64,000 nucleotides of DNA from Candidatus Peribacteria bacterium (GCA_023038255.1 CP082927.1:206436-270435); one strand, 5' to 3'. Counted from the first letter of the stretch, positions 43,324 to 51,638 are shown. Notes: a model not told the origin generated them from the letters alone. Translations and numbers: made by a program.

Positions 43324-43941
43324 ATGAAGTACACAGGACCCAAAGCGAAGCTCACACGCAGACTCGGCATGAACCTCTTCGGTTCTGACAAGTACGACAA
43401 GGCTATGTCGAAAAAGCCGTATGGTCCGGGCAAGAACCCGAAGACCCGCGCCGGTCGTGATTCTGAATACGCAAAGCAGCTGAAGGAAAAGCAGAAGGCT
43501 CGCATCATGTACGGTCTCTCCGAGAAGCAGTTTGCCCGCCTCTACGCAGAGGCACTCAAGTCCAAAGGACGCACAGGTGATCAGATGAAACAGCTCCTTG
43601 AGCAGCGCCTGGATAACGTGATTTACCGCGCAGGCTTTGCCATGACCCGCATGCAGTCCCGCCAGTTCGCCGGTCACGGTCTCTTTATGGTTGATGGTCA
43701 CCGTGTGACCACTCCGTCCTACCGTGTGCAGCCCGGACAGGTCATTACCGTCCGCAAGCAGGTGAAAGATTCTCCCGTCTTCATTGCCATTCGCGACAGC
43801 CATGACAAATATCTCGCTCCGAAGTGGCTGAAGGCAGACTCCAGCGCCCTCTCGGTGGAGGTGATTGCTACTCCTGATGCTGCTGATGCAGAACAGGGTA
43901 TTGATATGCGTCTGGTCGTCGAATTCTACTCACGCAATTAA
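43324..43941 (+). CDS. rpsD: 30S ribosomal protein S4 (uS4)
   Basis: A 205-residue S4 without the N-terminal zinc Cys set, with the S4 RNA-binding fold (LEQRLDNVIYRAGFAMTRMQ, ARQFAGHG-type loop, LFMVDGHRVTTPSYRV). It starts assembly of the 30S body. Confidence 0.97.
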   Translation: MKYTGPKAKLTRRLGMNLFGSDKYDKAMSKKPYGPGKNPKTRAGRDSEYAKQLKEKQKARIMYGLSEKQFARLYAEALKSKGRTGDQMKQLLEQRLDNVIYRAGFAMTRMQSRQFAGHGLFMVDGHRVTTPSYRVQPGQVITVRKQVKDSPVFIAIRDSHDKYLAPKWLKADSSALSVEVIATPDAADAEQGIDMRLVVEFYSRN

Positions 43942-43996
43942 CCTTCCGCGGCGGACGTCTGTTCCTCCGCACTTTTTCCTCTTCCTTCTCCATTCT

Positions 43997-44995
43997 ATGC
44001 ATATCATTCAGGAAGAAATCGGGTTGCCGGTTTTTGGCTCTGCAAAGGGATCCAAAGGCGACGACTCACACAAGGTTTTCTCCATTTCCCCGCTTCCGCC
44101 GGGATTTGCGATGACCCTTGGAAACGCGCTGCGCCGCGTTCTTCTGAGCAGCCTGCCGGGTGCAGCCATTACGTCTATCCGTGTGGAAGGTGCACAGCAC
44201 GAATACACCACCATCAAGGGTGTCACAGAGTCTGTGGTTGATATCATGCTTAACCTCAAGCAGGTCAAGCTTCGCAAGCACAGCAAAGATTCCGAGACCA
44301 TCACGCTGGACGTGAAAGGCCCGAAGGATATTACCGCTGCCGATCTCAAGACCTCTTCCGATATCGAAGTCCTCAATCCGGATCTGCACCTGTTCACCAT
44401 TGAAAAGGGTGGATCGGTCAAAATCGAGATCACCGTCGAAAAAGGTGTGGGCTACGAGCCGGCTTCCGAAAGAAACAAGAAGCACCACGAACCGGGTCTC
44501 ATCTACATTGATGCTGTCTACAGCCCGGTCGAGAAAGTCCGTTTCGATATTGAAGCATCCCGCGTCGGTCAGCGCACAAACCTTGAAAAGCTCGTGATGG
44601 AAGTCATGACGAACGGTTCCCTCACCGCAGACGAAGCGATGCAGTTCGCTTCCCAGCTGCTCCAGAGCTACTTCAAGTACTTTGGTTCCGACCAGAAGAC
44701 TATTGAGCCTGAATTCATGGCTGATTTCTCCCGCGTGTCTGCTACCCAGATTGAAGAGGTTGGCACCGGTGCACAGCCTGTGAAAGAGAGCTATACCCCG
44801 ATTGAAATCCTGAACCTCTCCCCGCGCACCTTGAACGCGCTCATCAACGCCGGTGTCGGCTCCATTGAGCAGCTCACGAAGTGCACGGAATCCATTCTCA
44901 GCAACTTCCGCGGATTTGGTGCCAAAGCCCTCGATGAGGTCAAAGGAACCCTTGCAACACGTGGTTTGACCCTTTCCAACGAATCTGAAGAATAA
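43997..44995 (+). CDS. rpoA: RNA polymerase alpha subunit
   Basis: A 332-residue full-length alpha subunit. The N-terminal domain (GFAMTLGNALRRVLLSSLPG, VEGAQHEYTTIKGVTESVVD) dimerises and binds beta and beta'. The C-terminal domain (IEILNLSPRTLNALINAGV, FRGFGAKALDEVKGTLA) can bind UP elements and activators. The start is the ATG at 43997 before MHIIQEEIGLPVFG. Confidence 0.97.
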   Translation: MHIIQEEIGLPVFGSAKGSKGDDSHKVFSISPLPPGFAMTLGNALRRVLLSSLPGAAITSIRVEGAQHEYTTIKGVTESVVDIMLNLKQVKLRKHSKDSETITLDVKGPKDITAADLKTSSDIEVLNPDLHLFTIEKGGSVKIEITVEKGVGYEPASERNKKHHEPGLIYIDAVYSPVEKVRFDIEASRVGQRTNLEKLVMEVMTNGSLTADEAMQFASQLLQSYFKYFGSDQKTIEPEFMADFSRVSATQIEEVGTGAQPVKESYTPIEILNLSPRTLNALINAGVGSIEQLTKCTESILSNFRGFGAKALDEVKGTLATRGLTLSNESEE

Positions 44996-45059
44996 TCGTG
45001 CAAACTGCACGTTTCTACACCTTGTTTTGCACTCCTGATTCACGTATTCTCCCCGCCCC

Positions 45060-45545
45060 ATGCGAAAGCAGACTTCCCGCCTCCGGCTCACCCAGAAACC
45101 CGCTCACTCCCGTTTGCTCCAGCGGAACCTGGTCACGTCCCTCTTCCTCTACGAAGCAATTCGTACGACGAAGGCACGCGCCCGTATTGTCCAGACCATC
45201 GTTGATCGTCTGATCAGCACGGCAAAGCGCCAGGAGACACACGTTGCTGTCCGTTCGCTCAACGCCTACGTGACGGATACCAACGCAAGCCGCAAGGTGA
45301 TGGAAGTTCTCCGTGAACGCTACAAGACACGCACATCCGGTTTCACGACGCTCAAGGCTGCCGGTGCCCGCAAGGGTGACGGTGCACAGCTCGTCGACCT
45401 GATGCTCATTGATGCAGAGATCGGAACGCAGGTTGTGGAGAAAGCTCCGAAAGCTAAGAAAACACCCGCCAAGAAGACAGCAACCTCCACAAAGGCTGCA
45501 TCTGAGCCGGTTGCTTCTTCATCCAACGATTCCTCCGCTGCATAA
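45060..45545 (+). CDS. rplQ: 50S ribosomal protein L17 (bL17)
   Basis: A 161-residue L17; the core (RLTQKPAHSRLLQRNLVTSL, ARIVQTIVDRLISTAKR) is followed by an Ala/Lys/Thr/Ser tail of about 40 residues. Its stop overlaps the rplM start (TAATG). Confidence 0.96.
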   Translation: MRKQTSRLRLTQKPAHSRLLQRNLVTSLFLYEAIRTTKARARIVQTIVDRLISTAKRQETHVAVRSLNAYVTDTNASRKVMEVLRERYKTRTSGFTTLKAAGARKGDGAQLVDLMLIDAEIGTQVVEKAPKAKKTPAKKTATSTKAASEPVASSSNDSSAA

Positions 45546-45976
45546 TGAAAACTTCCACGATTAAACCAGAGGCACCGAAGTGGTATCTGATTGATGCCGA
45601 TGGCCAGACGATCGGTAAAGTTGCTGTGAAAGCTGCACACATGTTGCGCGGCAAGCACAAGGTTACCTTCTCCCCACACCAGCTGTGCGGTGAGCACATT
45701 GTCGTGATCAATGCAGCCAAAATGAAGCTCCCTCCGAAGAAAGGACTCCGCAAGACCTACCACCGTCACACGGGTTTCCCGGGAAACATGAAGCACGTGA
45801 CGCTTGATGTGATGATGGAAAAGAAGCCGGAGTACGTTGTGGAGAATGCTGTGAAAGGAATGTTGGAAGACAACCGTCTCCGCCGCGAAATTCTGAAGCG
45901 CCTGCACGTCTACGCTGATGCTGAGCATCCGTACGCTGCACAGCAGCCTGCTCCCCTCACCATTACTCGCTCCTAA
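45545..45976 (+). CDS. rplM: 50S ribosomal protein L13 (uL13)
   Basis: A 143-residue L13 (WYLIDADGQTIGKVAVKAAH, LCGEHIVVINAAKM, VKGMLEDNRLRREILKRLHV). It is coupled to rplQ by a one-base overlap. It is followed by rpsI, as in most bacteria. Confidence 0.97.
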   Translation: MKTSTIKPEAPKWYLIDADGQTIGKVAVKAAHMLRGKHKVTFSPHQLCGEHIVVINAAKMKLPPKKGLRKTYHRHTGFPGNMKHVTLDVMMEKKPEYVVENAVKGMLEDNRLRREILKRLHVYADAEHPYAAQQPAPLTITRS

Positions 45977-45978
45977 TT

Positions 45979-46377
45979 ATGGAATCCAAGCGCCCGTATT
46001 TCTACAGTGTCGGCAAGAGAAAGACTGCCATTGCCCGCGTGAAACTGTTTCAGGATGGCACAGGAAAAGCACAGGTGAATAACCTTGCTCTGAAGGAATA
46101 CTTCGCAGGAACACAGATAGAAAATGCAACAGCAGCGTTGCTCCTCACAAGCAATCTGAAGAATTTTGATATTGAGGCTCATGTCCTTGGTGGAGGAAAG
46201 TCCGCACAGAGCGACGCGATCCGCCACGGTATCAGCCGCGCGCTTCTTCTTTTGAACCCGGAACTCCGCGGTGAACTGAAGGCAGCAGGATTCCTGCGCC
46301 GCGATAGCCGCACAAAGGAACGCAAGAAGCCAGGTTTGCACCGCGCTCGCCGTGCGCCTCAGTTCTCCAAGCGTTAA
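45979..46377 (+). CDS. rpsI: 30S ribosomal protein S9 (uS9)
   Basis: A 132-residue S9 (FYSVGKRKTAIARVKLFQDG, GGGKSAQSDAIRHGISRALL, DSRTKERKKPGLHRARRAPQ, ending SKR, whose tip touches P-site tRNA). It is the last gene before a strong terminator. Confidence 0.97.
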   Translation: MESKRPYFYSVGKRKTAIARVKLFQDGTGKAQVNNLALKEYFAGTQIENATAALLLTSNLKNFDIEAHVLGGGKSAQSDAIRHGISRALLLLNPELRGELKAAGFLRRDSRTKERKKPGLHRARRAPQFSKR

Positions 46378-46401
46378 CCCTTCGACTCCGCTCAGGGTGA
46401 C
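46378..46401 (+). repeat. CCCTTCGACTCCGCTCAGGG-type element
   Basis: The CTTCGACTCCGCTCAGG core is flanked by CCC/GGG and can fold on itself. Similar elements recur between genes in many bacterial genomes; only one copy is present here. Confidence 0.4.
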
Positions 46402-46420
46402 ATCGCTCACTATGCAATTC

Positions 46421-46446
46421 AAAGCCCCGCGAAAGCGGGGTTTTTT
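46421..46446 (+). terminator. intrinsic terminator of the ribosomal operon
   Basis: AAAGCCCCGC-gaaa-GCGGGG with a stable tetraloop is followed by six T residues. Confidence 0.95.
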
Positions 46447-46538
46447 GTTATTTGATCAAAGGTGAGCTGCCAGAGCGCGAACCGCAGATCAAAGAACCCG
46501 GCGTAGCTGAAAGCGAAGTCGGGTTACTTTTCTTTTGT

Positions 46539-46544
46539 TATACT
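46539..46544 (+). promoter_or_regulatory. -10 box TATACT (extended TG-T-TATACT)
   Basis: TATACT ends 6 nt before the ATG at 46551, with an upstream TG one base away, giving a predicted leaderless mRNA. Confidence 0.5.
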
Positions 46545-46550
46545 CTCTCT

Positions 46551-46976
46551 ATGCACTCCCGCATCAACCTCATCACTCTCGGCGTTTCCGATCTGGCGGT
46601 ATCGCAGGCTTTTTATCAGAAGCTTGGGTTTGAGTTGTCGTCATCCAGCCAGGAAGGTTCTGTGGCGTTCTTCAAGACCGGTGGAGCGGTGTTATCGCTC
46701 TTTCCAAAAGCAGAGCTTGCGAAGGATGCGATGGTCTCTGCAGAGGGGTCTGGCTTTCAGGGCATCACGTTGGCGCAGAATGTAGAAAATAAAGAAGATG
46801 TGGGTACCTTTCTGAAAGAGGCAGAGGCTGCCGGTGCCGTTATTACCAAGCCGGCGCAGGATGTGTTCTGGGGCGGATACAATGGATACTTTAAAGATCC
46901 TGACGGATACTTGTGGGAAGTGGCATGGAATCCATTTTTTCCGTTTGATGAACGGGGGCAGGTGGTTTTGTCTTAA
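46551..46976 (+). CDS. VOC-family (glyoxalase/bleomycin-resistance fold) protein
   Basis: A 141-residue protein with two beta-alpha-beta modules (INLITLGVSDLAVSQAFYQK, LGFELSSSSQ; then FWGGYNGYFKDPDGYLWEVA). The DPDGYLWE motif is typical of the fold and usually carries a metal-binding Glu. The family includes metal-dependent lyases, dioxygenases and resistance proteins, so the reaction cannot be named. Confidence 0.85.
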   Translation: MHSRINLITLGVSDLAVSQAFYQKLGFELSSSSQEGSVAFFKTGGAVLSLFPKAELAKDAMVSAEGSGFQGITLAQNVENKEDVGTFLKEAEAAGAVITKPAQDVFWGGYNGYFKDPDGYLWEVAWNPFFPFDERGQVVLS

Positions 46977-47316
46977 TAGAGAGATTCCCTTCGGGGAGCC
47001 TTGCCAGGCGGGCATTCTTTTTGCCCGTGCAGCAAAAAGAATCAAAAAGTGCGGTCCGGGCCAGCCGCATCTCCACTGACCCCTTCACCCCCCGGGTGGC
47101 CGGACTCCACCCCGACGAACGACGGGGCTTCATTTTCCCTTTGGGAAAATGTTTCTGGTGGAACTCTATGTTTTATTGGAACAATCAAAACACCCCTCTC
47201 CGGTGGCAAGTGGTTGGGGTTCGGAGAGGGTGGCTCCGCAGAGCCGGGTGAGGCAGACAAGAAAAAACCCGCGTATGCGGGCTTTTATGTGGGTGTTTGT
47301 GTGGCGGGGTGAGGTC
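46977..47316 (+). other. 340-bp stretch without a convincing gene
   Basis: Several short ORFs on both strands share no plausible protein features. It holds a CGGGCA/TGCCCG hairpin near 47018-47035 and a terminator at 47263-47287. It may be a degraded gene or simple spacer. Confidence 0.5.
47263..47287. terminator. bidirectional intrinsic terminator
   Basis: AAAACCCGC-gtat-GCGGGcTTTT lies between the VOC gene and the convergent hypothetical gene. Confidence 0.85.
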
Positions 47317-47673
47317 TTACACCAGTTGCATCTTCACAAAGTAGAGGCTCTTGCCTTCGTTGGTATCCAGAATGAACTTTGCGTCGAGTGTCGTGAGCTG
47401 AATAATCGTCTGGCACATGCGAAGGAGCATCCGGGGAGGAAGTCCTACGCCGGACTCCAAACATGCGGCACAGAGGCCTGCAGCGTCTTTTGAGCGAAGG
47501 TAGGAGTCACCCTTGGCTTCTATGACGTCACAGAGGGATTCCTGCATTTTCAGGATGTAACTCTCCACGTATGTCTCGAGCTGCTCAACCGGCAGATCCT
47601 GGACTTCGGGAAGGGCCTCAATAATATCCAGATCCTTGTGGATAGCGTGGGCAATACAGGTCTCGATAGACAT
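47317..47673 (-). CDS. hypothetical small helical protein
   Basis: A 118-residue protein, mostly helical, with two Cys in CAACLESG. There is no signal peptide or membrane segment, so it is probably cytoplasmic. The family is not recognised. A minus-strand TATACT (47718-47713) lies upstream of a 39-nt leader. Confidence 0.65.
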   Translation of the reverse strand: MSIETCIAHAIHKDLDIIEALPEVQDLPVEQLETYVESYILKMQESLCDVIEAKGDSYLRSKDAAGLCAACLESGVGLPPRMLLRMCQTIIQLTTLDAKFILDTNEGKSLYFVKMQLV

Positions 47674-47712
47674 AGAATGGTTGGGTATGTGTTTGTGTGA
47701 AGAAATCTAGTC

Positions 47713-47718
47713 AGTATA
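47713..47718 (-). promoter_or_regulatory. -10 box TATACT of the hypothetical gene
   Basis: On the minus strand TATACT precedes an A/C-rich leader of about 39 nt without a Shine-Dalgarno sequence. Confidence 0.4.
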
Positions 47719-47808
47719 GCAGAAACACGGTTTTTCCTCAAGACTCCACCTCGTATCCTGGTCAGGAAGATCTTGCGAAAGCGTCTAAGGTGTTTGATAG
47801 TGTCTTTT

Positions 47809-48501
47809 ATGCCTCTTACCATCCGGACCCTCCACGACTGGCAAAAAAGCCCCAGAGAAGCCATTGAACTGCAGAAACGTCTCGGGCGGGAGATTGTGGA
47901 GCAGCCGCTTCCTGTGGATTACCCGACCCGGTTGATTGCAGGGCTTGATGTATCGTCGACGCGCTTTGATTCCATTCTGACTGCAGGGGCGATTGTGTGG
48001 GACAGTGTGACCAATGAGATTGTCGACAGGGCATCTGTGCAGGCGGTGGGCACATACCCGTACATCCCGGGCCTGCTTTCTTTCCGTGAGATTCCTGTGC
48101 TTCTGCAGGCACTCGCACAGCTGACAGTCACGCCCGATCTCTTCTTTGTTGATGGTCAGGGCCGCGCACATCCACGGCGCATGGGCATTGCGGCGCATCT
48201 GGGATTACTTCTCGACCGTCCGACGATCGGCGTTGGAAAAAGCAGACTGGCCGGTATTTTTTCAGAACCCGGCCCCAATCCCGGTGACCGCTCAGCGCTG
48301 ATGGATGATGAAGATCAGATCGGTACAGTACTTCGCACGAAAAAACGATCGAACCCGCTGTTCATTTCCATCGGTTATAAAATCGATCTCAAAACAGCAG
48401 TCGATCTGGTGATTGATTCTCTCCGCGGTCACAAACTTCCTGAGCCAACACGCCTTGCTCATCTGTATGTGAATGCGGTGCGGACCGGAAAAGAAACGTG
48501 A
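47809..48501 (+). CDS. nfi: endonuclease V (deoxyinosine 3' endonuclease)
   Basis: A 230-residue endonuclease V with the first catalytic Asp in IAGLDVS, then TYPYIPGLLSFREIP, the Asp and substrate loop in FFVDGQGRAHPRRMGIAAHL, and IGVGKSRLAG. It nicks DNA one base 3' of deoxyinosine. The start is the ATG of MPLTIRTLHDW; a GATAGT box lies 7 nt upstream. Confidence 0.9.
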   Translation: MPLTIRTLHDWQKSPREAIELQKRLGREIVEQPLPVDYPTRLIAGLDVSSTRFDSILTAGAIVWDSVTNEIVDRASVQAVGTYPYIPGLLSFREIPVLLQALAQLTVTPDLFFVDGQGRAHPRRMGIAAHLGLLLDRPTIGVGKSRLAGIFSEPGPNPGDRSALMDDEDQIGTVLRTKKRSNPLFISIGYKIDLKTAVDLVIDSLRGHKLPEPTRLAHLYVNAVRTGKET

Positions 48502-48504
48502 TGA

Positions 48505-48870
48505 TTACATGCACGCGTTCACACGCTCAACGATGCGATCAATTTTCATTTCGTGCTTCACGAGATAATCCTTCACTCCGTATTCGCGGCACTTTGTGAC
48601 GTAGTCGTCATTGCGGTAGTTCGTGAGCACCACAACCGGAATATTGATTTTTGCTTTCTTGAGGTACTCCAGCACGCTGAATCCGTCGCCCTGCGGCATG
48701 CGTATATCGAGAACGATGATATCGGGCTTCGTTTTTTCAATCGCAATAATAGTCGATTCTCCTGTGGAAGTGCTGTGGATGTGGACATCGGAGGAATTCT
48801 GTTCCATGCCAAGACTAAAGATCTGCATGATCATGGCGTCGTCGTCTGCAATGAGGATAGTTTTGGACAT
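48505..48870 (-). CDS. stand-alone response regulator receiver domain
   Basis: A 121-residue REC domain with the acidic pair ADDD, the phospho-acceptor Asp in IIVLDIRMP, Thr in VVLTNY and the Lys in KDYLVKH. There is no output domain, so it signals by protein contact. No partner histidine kinase is in the window. Confidence 0.9.
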   Translation of the reverse strand: MSKTILIADDDAMIMQIFSLGMEQNSSDVHIHSTSTGESTIIAIEKTKPDIIVLDIRMPQGDGFSVLEYLKKAKINIPVVVLTNYRNDDYVTKCREYGVKDYLVKHEMKIDRIVERVNACM

Positions 48871-48897
48871 AGATGTTTGTGTGAGATGTACTTACAT

Positions 48898-48926
48898 ATA
48901 ATAACATATTTGTGCAATATTTGCAA
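48898..48926 (-). promoter_or_regulatory. promoter TTGCAA-17-TATTAT of the response regulator
   Basis: On the minus strand, the -35 is at 48926-48921 and the -10 at 48903-48898, separated by 17 nt. The leader is about 20 nt. Confidence 0.5.
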
Positions 48927-48957
48927 ATAACATCATTCTCGTCCTATTTCTCTCCTT

Positions 48958-49464
48958 TTATTCAAAATGCGCCGTCGCAAAGATTGTCTGAATAAGAGGT
49001 TCCATACGTTCTTTCCATTGTGCGCCAGATGTTACTGTTACAACCACATCCACACCGTCCACATTGTTTGAGTGATTGACGTGTAAAATGTGCGTTGGGG
49101 GATCAGTTCTTCCATCGTATTCAAATGTAGAATCGCTTCGCTGTCTGTATGCCGGATAATTTGATTTTTCTACATCATCCCACGATGCAGGATCTACAAA
49201 TCCCCTGTCATAGAGTGTGATCGTCTGACTCCATTCAGCAGCGTCTGGCTCGGAGAATGTGGCAATCATATCGACAGTGTCTTGCTCTGCAGCAGTGGCA
49301 TGTTGCACTCGCCAGTCCGCAGGATATTTCATAGAAAAACCAGTATCCTCATACACATACGTTTTCCACTGTGATGTCATCGCATCAACATCATTGTGCA
49401 ATGTGCTCTGGCAGCTGGCTAAAAAGATCGTTGCGATCATTCCAAGAGTGAGAAAGGTTTTCAT
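48958..49464 (-). CDS. secreted lipoprotein, PsbP-like fold possible
   Basis: A 168-residue protein. The signal MKTFLTLGMIATIFLASC ends in the lipobox LASC, so the Cys would be lipidated and the protein held on the outer face of the membrane. The mature part has TGFSMKYPADWRV, a pattern seen in PsbP-like proteins. The start at 49464 is 20 nt after the tRNA; a longer frame would read through the tRNA and is rejected. Role unknown. Confidence 0.75.
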   Translation of the reverse strand: MKTFLTLGMIATIFLASCQSTLHNDVDAMTSQWKTYVYEDTGFSMKYPADWRVQHATAAEQDTVDMIATFSEPDAAEWSQTITLYDRGFVDPASWDDVEKSNYPAYRQRSDSTFEYDGRTDPPTHILHVNHSNNVDGVDVVVTVTSGAQWKERMEPLIQTIFATAHFE

Positions 49465-49484
49465 GAGGTGGTGAGTGATGTGAA

Positions 49485-49560
49485 TGGAGCCATCGGCCGG
49501 ATTTGAACCGGCGACCCTAGGTTTACGATACCTATGCTCTACCAACTGAGCTACGATGGC
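49485..49560 (-). tRNA. tRNA-Thr (anticodon CGT)
   Basis: On the minus strand a 76-nt cloverleaf: acceptor GCCATCG/CGATGGC (7 perfect pairs), anticodon stem TAGGT/ACCTA with loop ATCGTAA, T-arm with GTTCAAATCC. The anticodon CGT reads ACG. The CCA end is encoded (TCCA after the acceptor). Confidence 0.93.
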
Positions 49561-49680
49561 CTATTGATCCCAGCTGTTCTATTCGTCTCTAGAACACTCG
49601 GGAGGGCTCCATTGTGCGCATTTCCCGCTCTCCGGGCAAGAGTTTTCTTTCGGGTGTCTTCCAGGCTGGTTTTGCGTCTC

Positions 49681-49686
49681 TAGAGT
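49681..49686 (+). promoter_or_regulatory. -10 box TAGAGT
   Basis: TAGAGT ends 6 nt before the ATG at 49693, which favours it over the ATG at 49687. GTTCTA/TAGAAC inverted repeats lie about 100 bp upstream (49574-49593). Confidence 0.4.
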
Positions 49687-49692
49687 ATGTTC

Positions 49693-50775
49693 ATGACACT
49701 CAAAACCGCTGTAACCTGGTGGTTGCTCAATATGCTGACAAACAAGCGTTATAAGGCTTTAAAACAGGTGTATGGTGATCTGGATGCTGCACTCGAGGAG
49801 ATCAGTCCTCTCATGCTTTCCGAACTCGGGCTCAAACAGGAAGCGGCGGAGCGGACACTGACGCGGCTGCATGACTTCAACGCGGATGGGTATCTGCTTG
49901 CTATGCAGAAGTGTGGTGTCGGACTGCTGACTCTGGACGACGACGCGTATCCGTTTCGCTTACGTGAGATAGGTGACCCGCCACTCTTCCTCTCGTACCG
50001 GGGTGATCTGTCTCTGGCAGACAAGGTGATGATCGGGGTGGTCGGCACACGGAATATGAGTGTATACGGGCAGCGGGTGGTGCAGCACTTTGTGCCGGTC
50101 TTTGTGCGTTCACATCTGGTCACAGTCAGCGGTCTTGCCATTGGAATAGACGGAGAAGTGGCTATTGAAACCATGAAGGCCGGAGGGAAGACAGTGGCGG
50201 TTCTCGGAAACGGCCTGGCAAGTATTCATCCTTCCAGACATGCACGCCTTGCGGAAAAAATTATTGCGGATGGCGGTCTGCTGCTCAGTGAATTTCCGCT
50301 CGATATGCCGCCGGACAAATACACGTTTCCGTCCCGCAATCGCATCATCGCGGGACTCAGTGAAGGAACACTCGTGTGTGAAGCACCGGAAGGAAGCGGA
50401 TCGGTCATCACCGCGGAACTCGCACTCGAATATAACCGCGAGGTGTTTGCAGTCCCCGGCCCTATCTTCGATCCCAATGTTGCCGGCTGTCTGATGCTCA
50501 TTAAAAGTCAGCAGGCGCATCTGGTCACAGAGCCGGAAGATGTACTGCGCCATCTGAATATTCTCGCGCCCGGTGCGACGGTACCACCACCCTTCATCGC
50601 GCAAAATCCTCATGAGCAAGCCATTTACAACGTCCTTACGCCGTTACCGCAAAGCACGGACGACATTATCGAAAAATCCGGTCGTACCGCATCAGATGTG
50701 GGAGTTGCACTTGTGATGTTCGAAATGGCAGGTGTGGCGCAGTCACTTCCCGGAGGACAGTGGGTGCGACGGTAA
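49693..50775 (+). CDS. dprA: DNA processing protein DprA (Smf)
   Basis: A 360-residue DprA with the Rossmann-like core (IGVVGTRNMSVYGQRVVQHF, VSGLAIGIDGEVAIETMKAG, TVAVLGNGLASIHPSRHARL, SEFPLDMPPDKYTFPSRNRI, GSGSVITAELALEYNREVFA, VPGPIFDPNVAGCLML). A C-terminal winged-helix part follows. It loads RecA on incoming single-stranded DNA during natural transformation. An ATG at 49687 is the alternative start. Confidence 0.93.
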   Translation: MTLKTAVTWWLLNMLTNKRYKALKQVYGDLDAALEEISPLMLSELGLKQEAAERTLTRLHDFNADGYLLAMQKCGVGLLTLDDDAYPFRLREIGDPPLFLSYRGDLSLADKVMIGVVGTRNMSVYGQRVVQHFVPVFVRSHLVTVSGLAIGIDGEVAIETMKAGGKTVAVLGNGLASIHPSRHARLAEKIIADGGLLLSEFPLDMPPDKYTFPSRNRIIAGLSEGTLVCEAPEGSGSVITAELALEYNREVFAVPGPIFDPNVAGCLMLIKSQQAHLVTEPEDVLRHLNILAPGATVPPPFIAQNPHEQAIYNVLTPLPQSTDDIIEKSGRTASDVGVALVMFEMAGVAQSLPGGQWVRR

Positions 50776-50808
50776 GACGGCACAATAGATATGACGATGA
50801 AAATCTTC

Positions 50809-50814
50809 TATGAT
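50809..50814 (+). promoter_or_regulatory. -10 box TATGAT
   Basis: TATGAT precedes a 28-nt leader that is almost all C and T before the ATG at 50843. No Shine-Dalgarno is seen. Confidence 0.4.
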
Positions 50815-50842
50815 TCGCGTGTTTCCTTCCCCTTCCTTCCCA

Positions 50843-51586
50843 ATGGCTACACAACAGACAGGATTTTTTGATCTCTTCTCCGCCGCCTGGGAGCACATGA
50901 AAGAACGCCGCACTGTGCTGCTGACAGGTATCGCGATTTTCTCCGTACTCACGGCGCTGACGCAGGTGTCCATGACACCGGGCATTGATCCGGGTGCCGG
51001 ATTTGGATTTGCTGTGGGCAGTGCCATTGTTGGCATTGTTTCCACGCTGTATTACCTGCTCGCTGTCACACGTCAGACTGCCACAGTGGGCGACACGTTC
51101 TCTGCTATTCCGTCACGCATTCTTCCGTTTGTTGGTCTCACACTTCTTGTCATTCTCAAAACGTATGTCTGGCTGGTTTTTGTTGGCGGACTTCTTCTGC
51201 TTCTGGGAATGTTCAATCCTCTCTTTGTTCCGGTTGGTTTGTGTGTGATGGCGGCTGGCGTGGTATGCATGGTCATCTTCATGCCGCGTTACATTCTGTC
51301 GAATGTCATCTGGGTGATGGAAGGAAAAGGATTGTCCGCTTCTCTGCGCCGCAGCTTTGAACTGACACAGGGATATTTCGGGACGGTTCTTCTGTATCTC
51401 ATTATTCTCTTTGTGCTCTCGACAGGTCTCGCGGTCGTCTTTGCTTCCGTTGGCGGTATAATTGGTGGTCAGACACTTGCAAATGCCTTCAACAGCATCG
51501 CAAGTCAGTGCTACACCGCATTCAGCGCAGCATTCATGGTGCATCTTGCGCAGGAGTTCATGAAGCATCCGCGCTCCGCACGGTAA
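50843..51586 (+). CDS. multi-pass membrane protein of unknown function
   Basis: A 247-residue protein with about six hydrophobic segments and a helical N-terminus (FFDLFSAAWEHMKERRTVLL). The layout resembles the DUF975/glycerophosphodiesterase membrane-domain families, whose members often have RSFELTQGYFGTVLL-type cytoplasmic loops. The start at 50843 (MATQQTGFF) follows a C/T leader; an in-frame ATG at 50810 overlaps the -10 box. No function assigned. Confidence 0.7.
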   Translation: MATQQTGFFDLFSAAWEHMKERRTVLLTGIAIFSVLTALTQVSMTPGIDPGAGFGFAVGSAIVGIVSTLYYLLAVTRQTATVGDTFSAIPSRILPFVGLTLLVILKTYVWLVFVGGLLLLLGMFNPLFVPVGLCVMAAGVVCMVIFMPRYILSNVIWVMEGKGLSASLRRSFELTQGYFGTVLLYLIILFVLSTGLAVVFASVGGIIGGQTLANAFNSIASQCYTAFSAAFMVHLAQEFMKHPRSAR

Positions 51587-51597
51587 TTTTTTCGAAT

Positions 51598-51638
51598 AAA
51601 AAAAGAGCGTCGCTTTTAAAGCAGGCGCTCTTTTTTTT
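51598..51638. terminator. bidirectional intrinsic terminator
   Basis: AAAAGAGCG (51601-51609) pairs with CGCTCTTTT (51626-51634) and is flanked by A- and T-runs, serving both convergent genes. Confidence 0.9.

Noticed and set aside
47001-47312. 103-codon ORF after the VOC gene
   Set aside because: Biased composition, no promoter or domain, overlaps a terminator, and competing ORFs exist in other frames.
49465-49545. N-terminal extension of the lipoprotein gene
   Set aside because: Those codons are the tRNA-Thr sequence itself; the lipoprotein signal starts at 49464.
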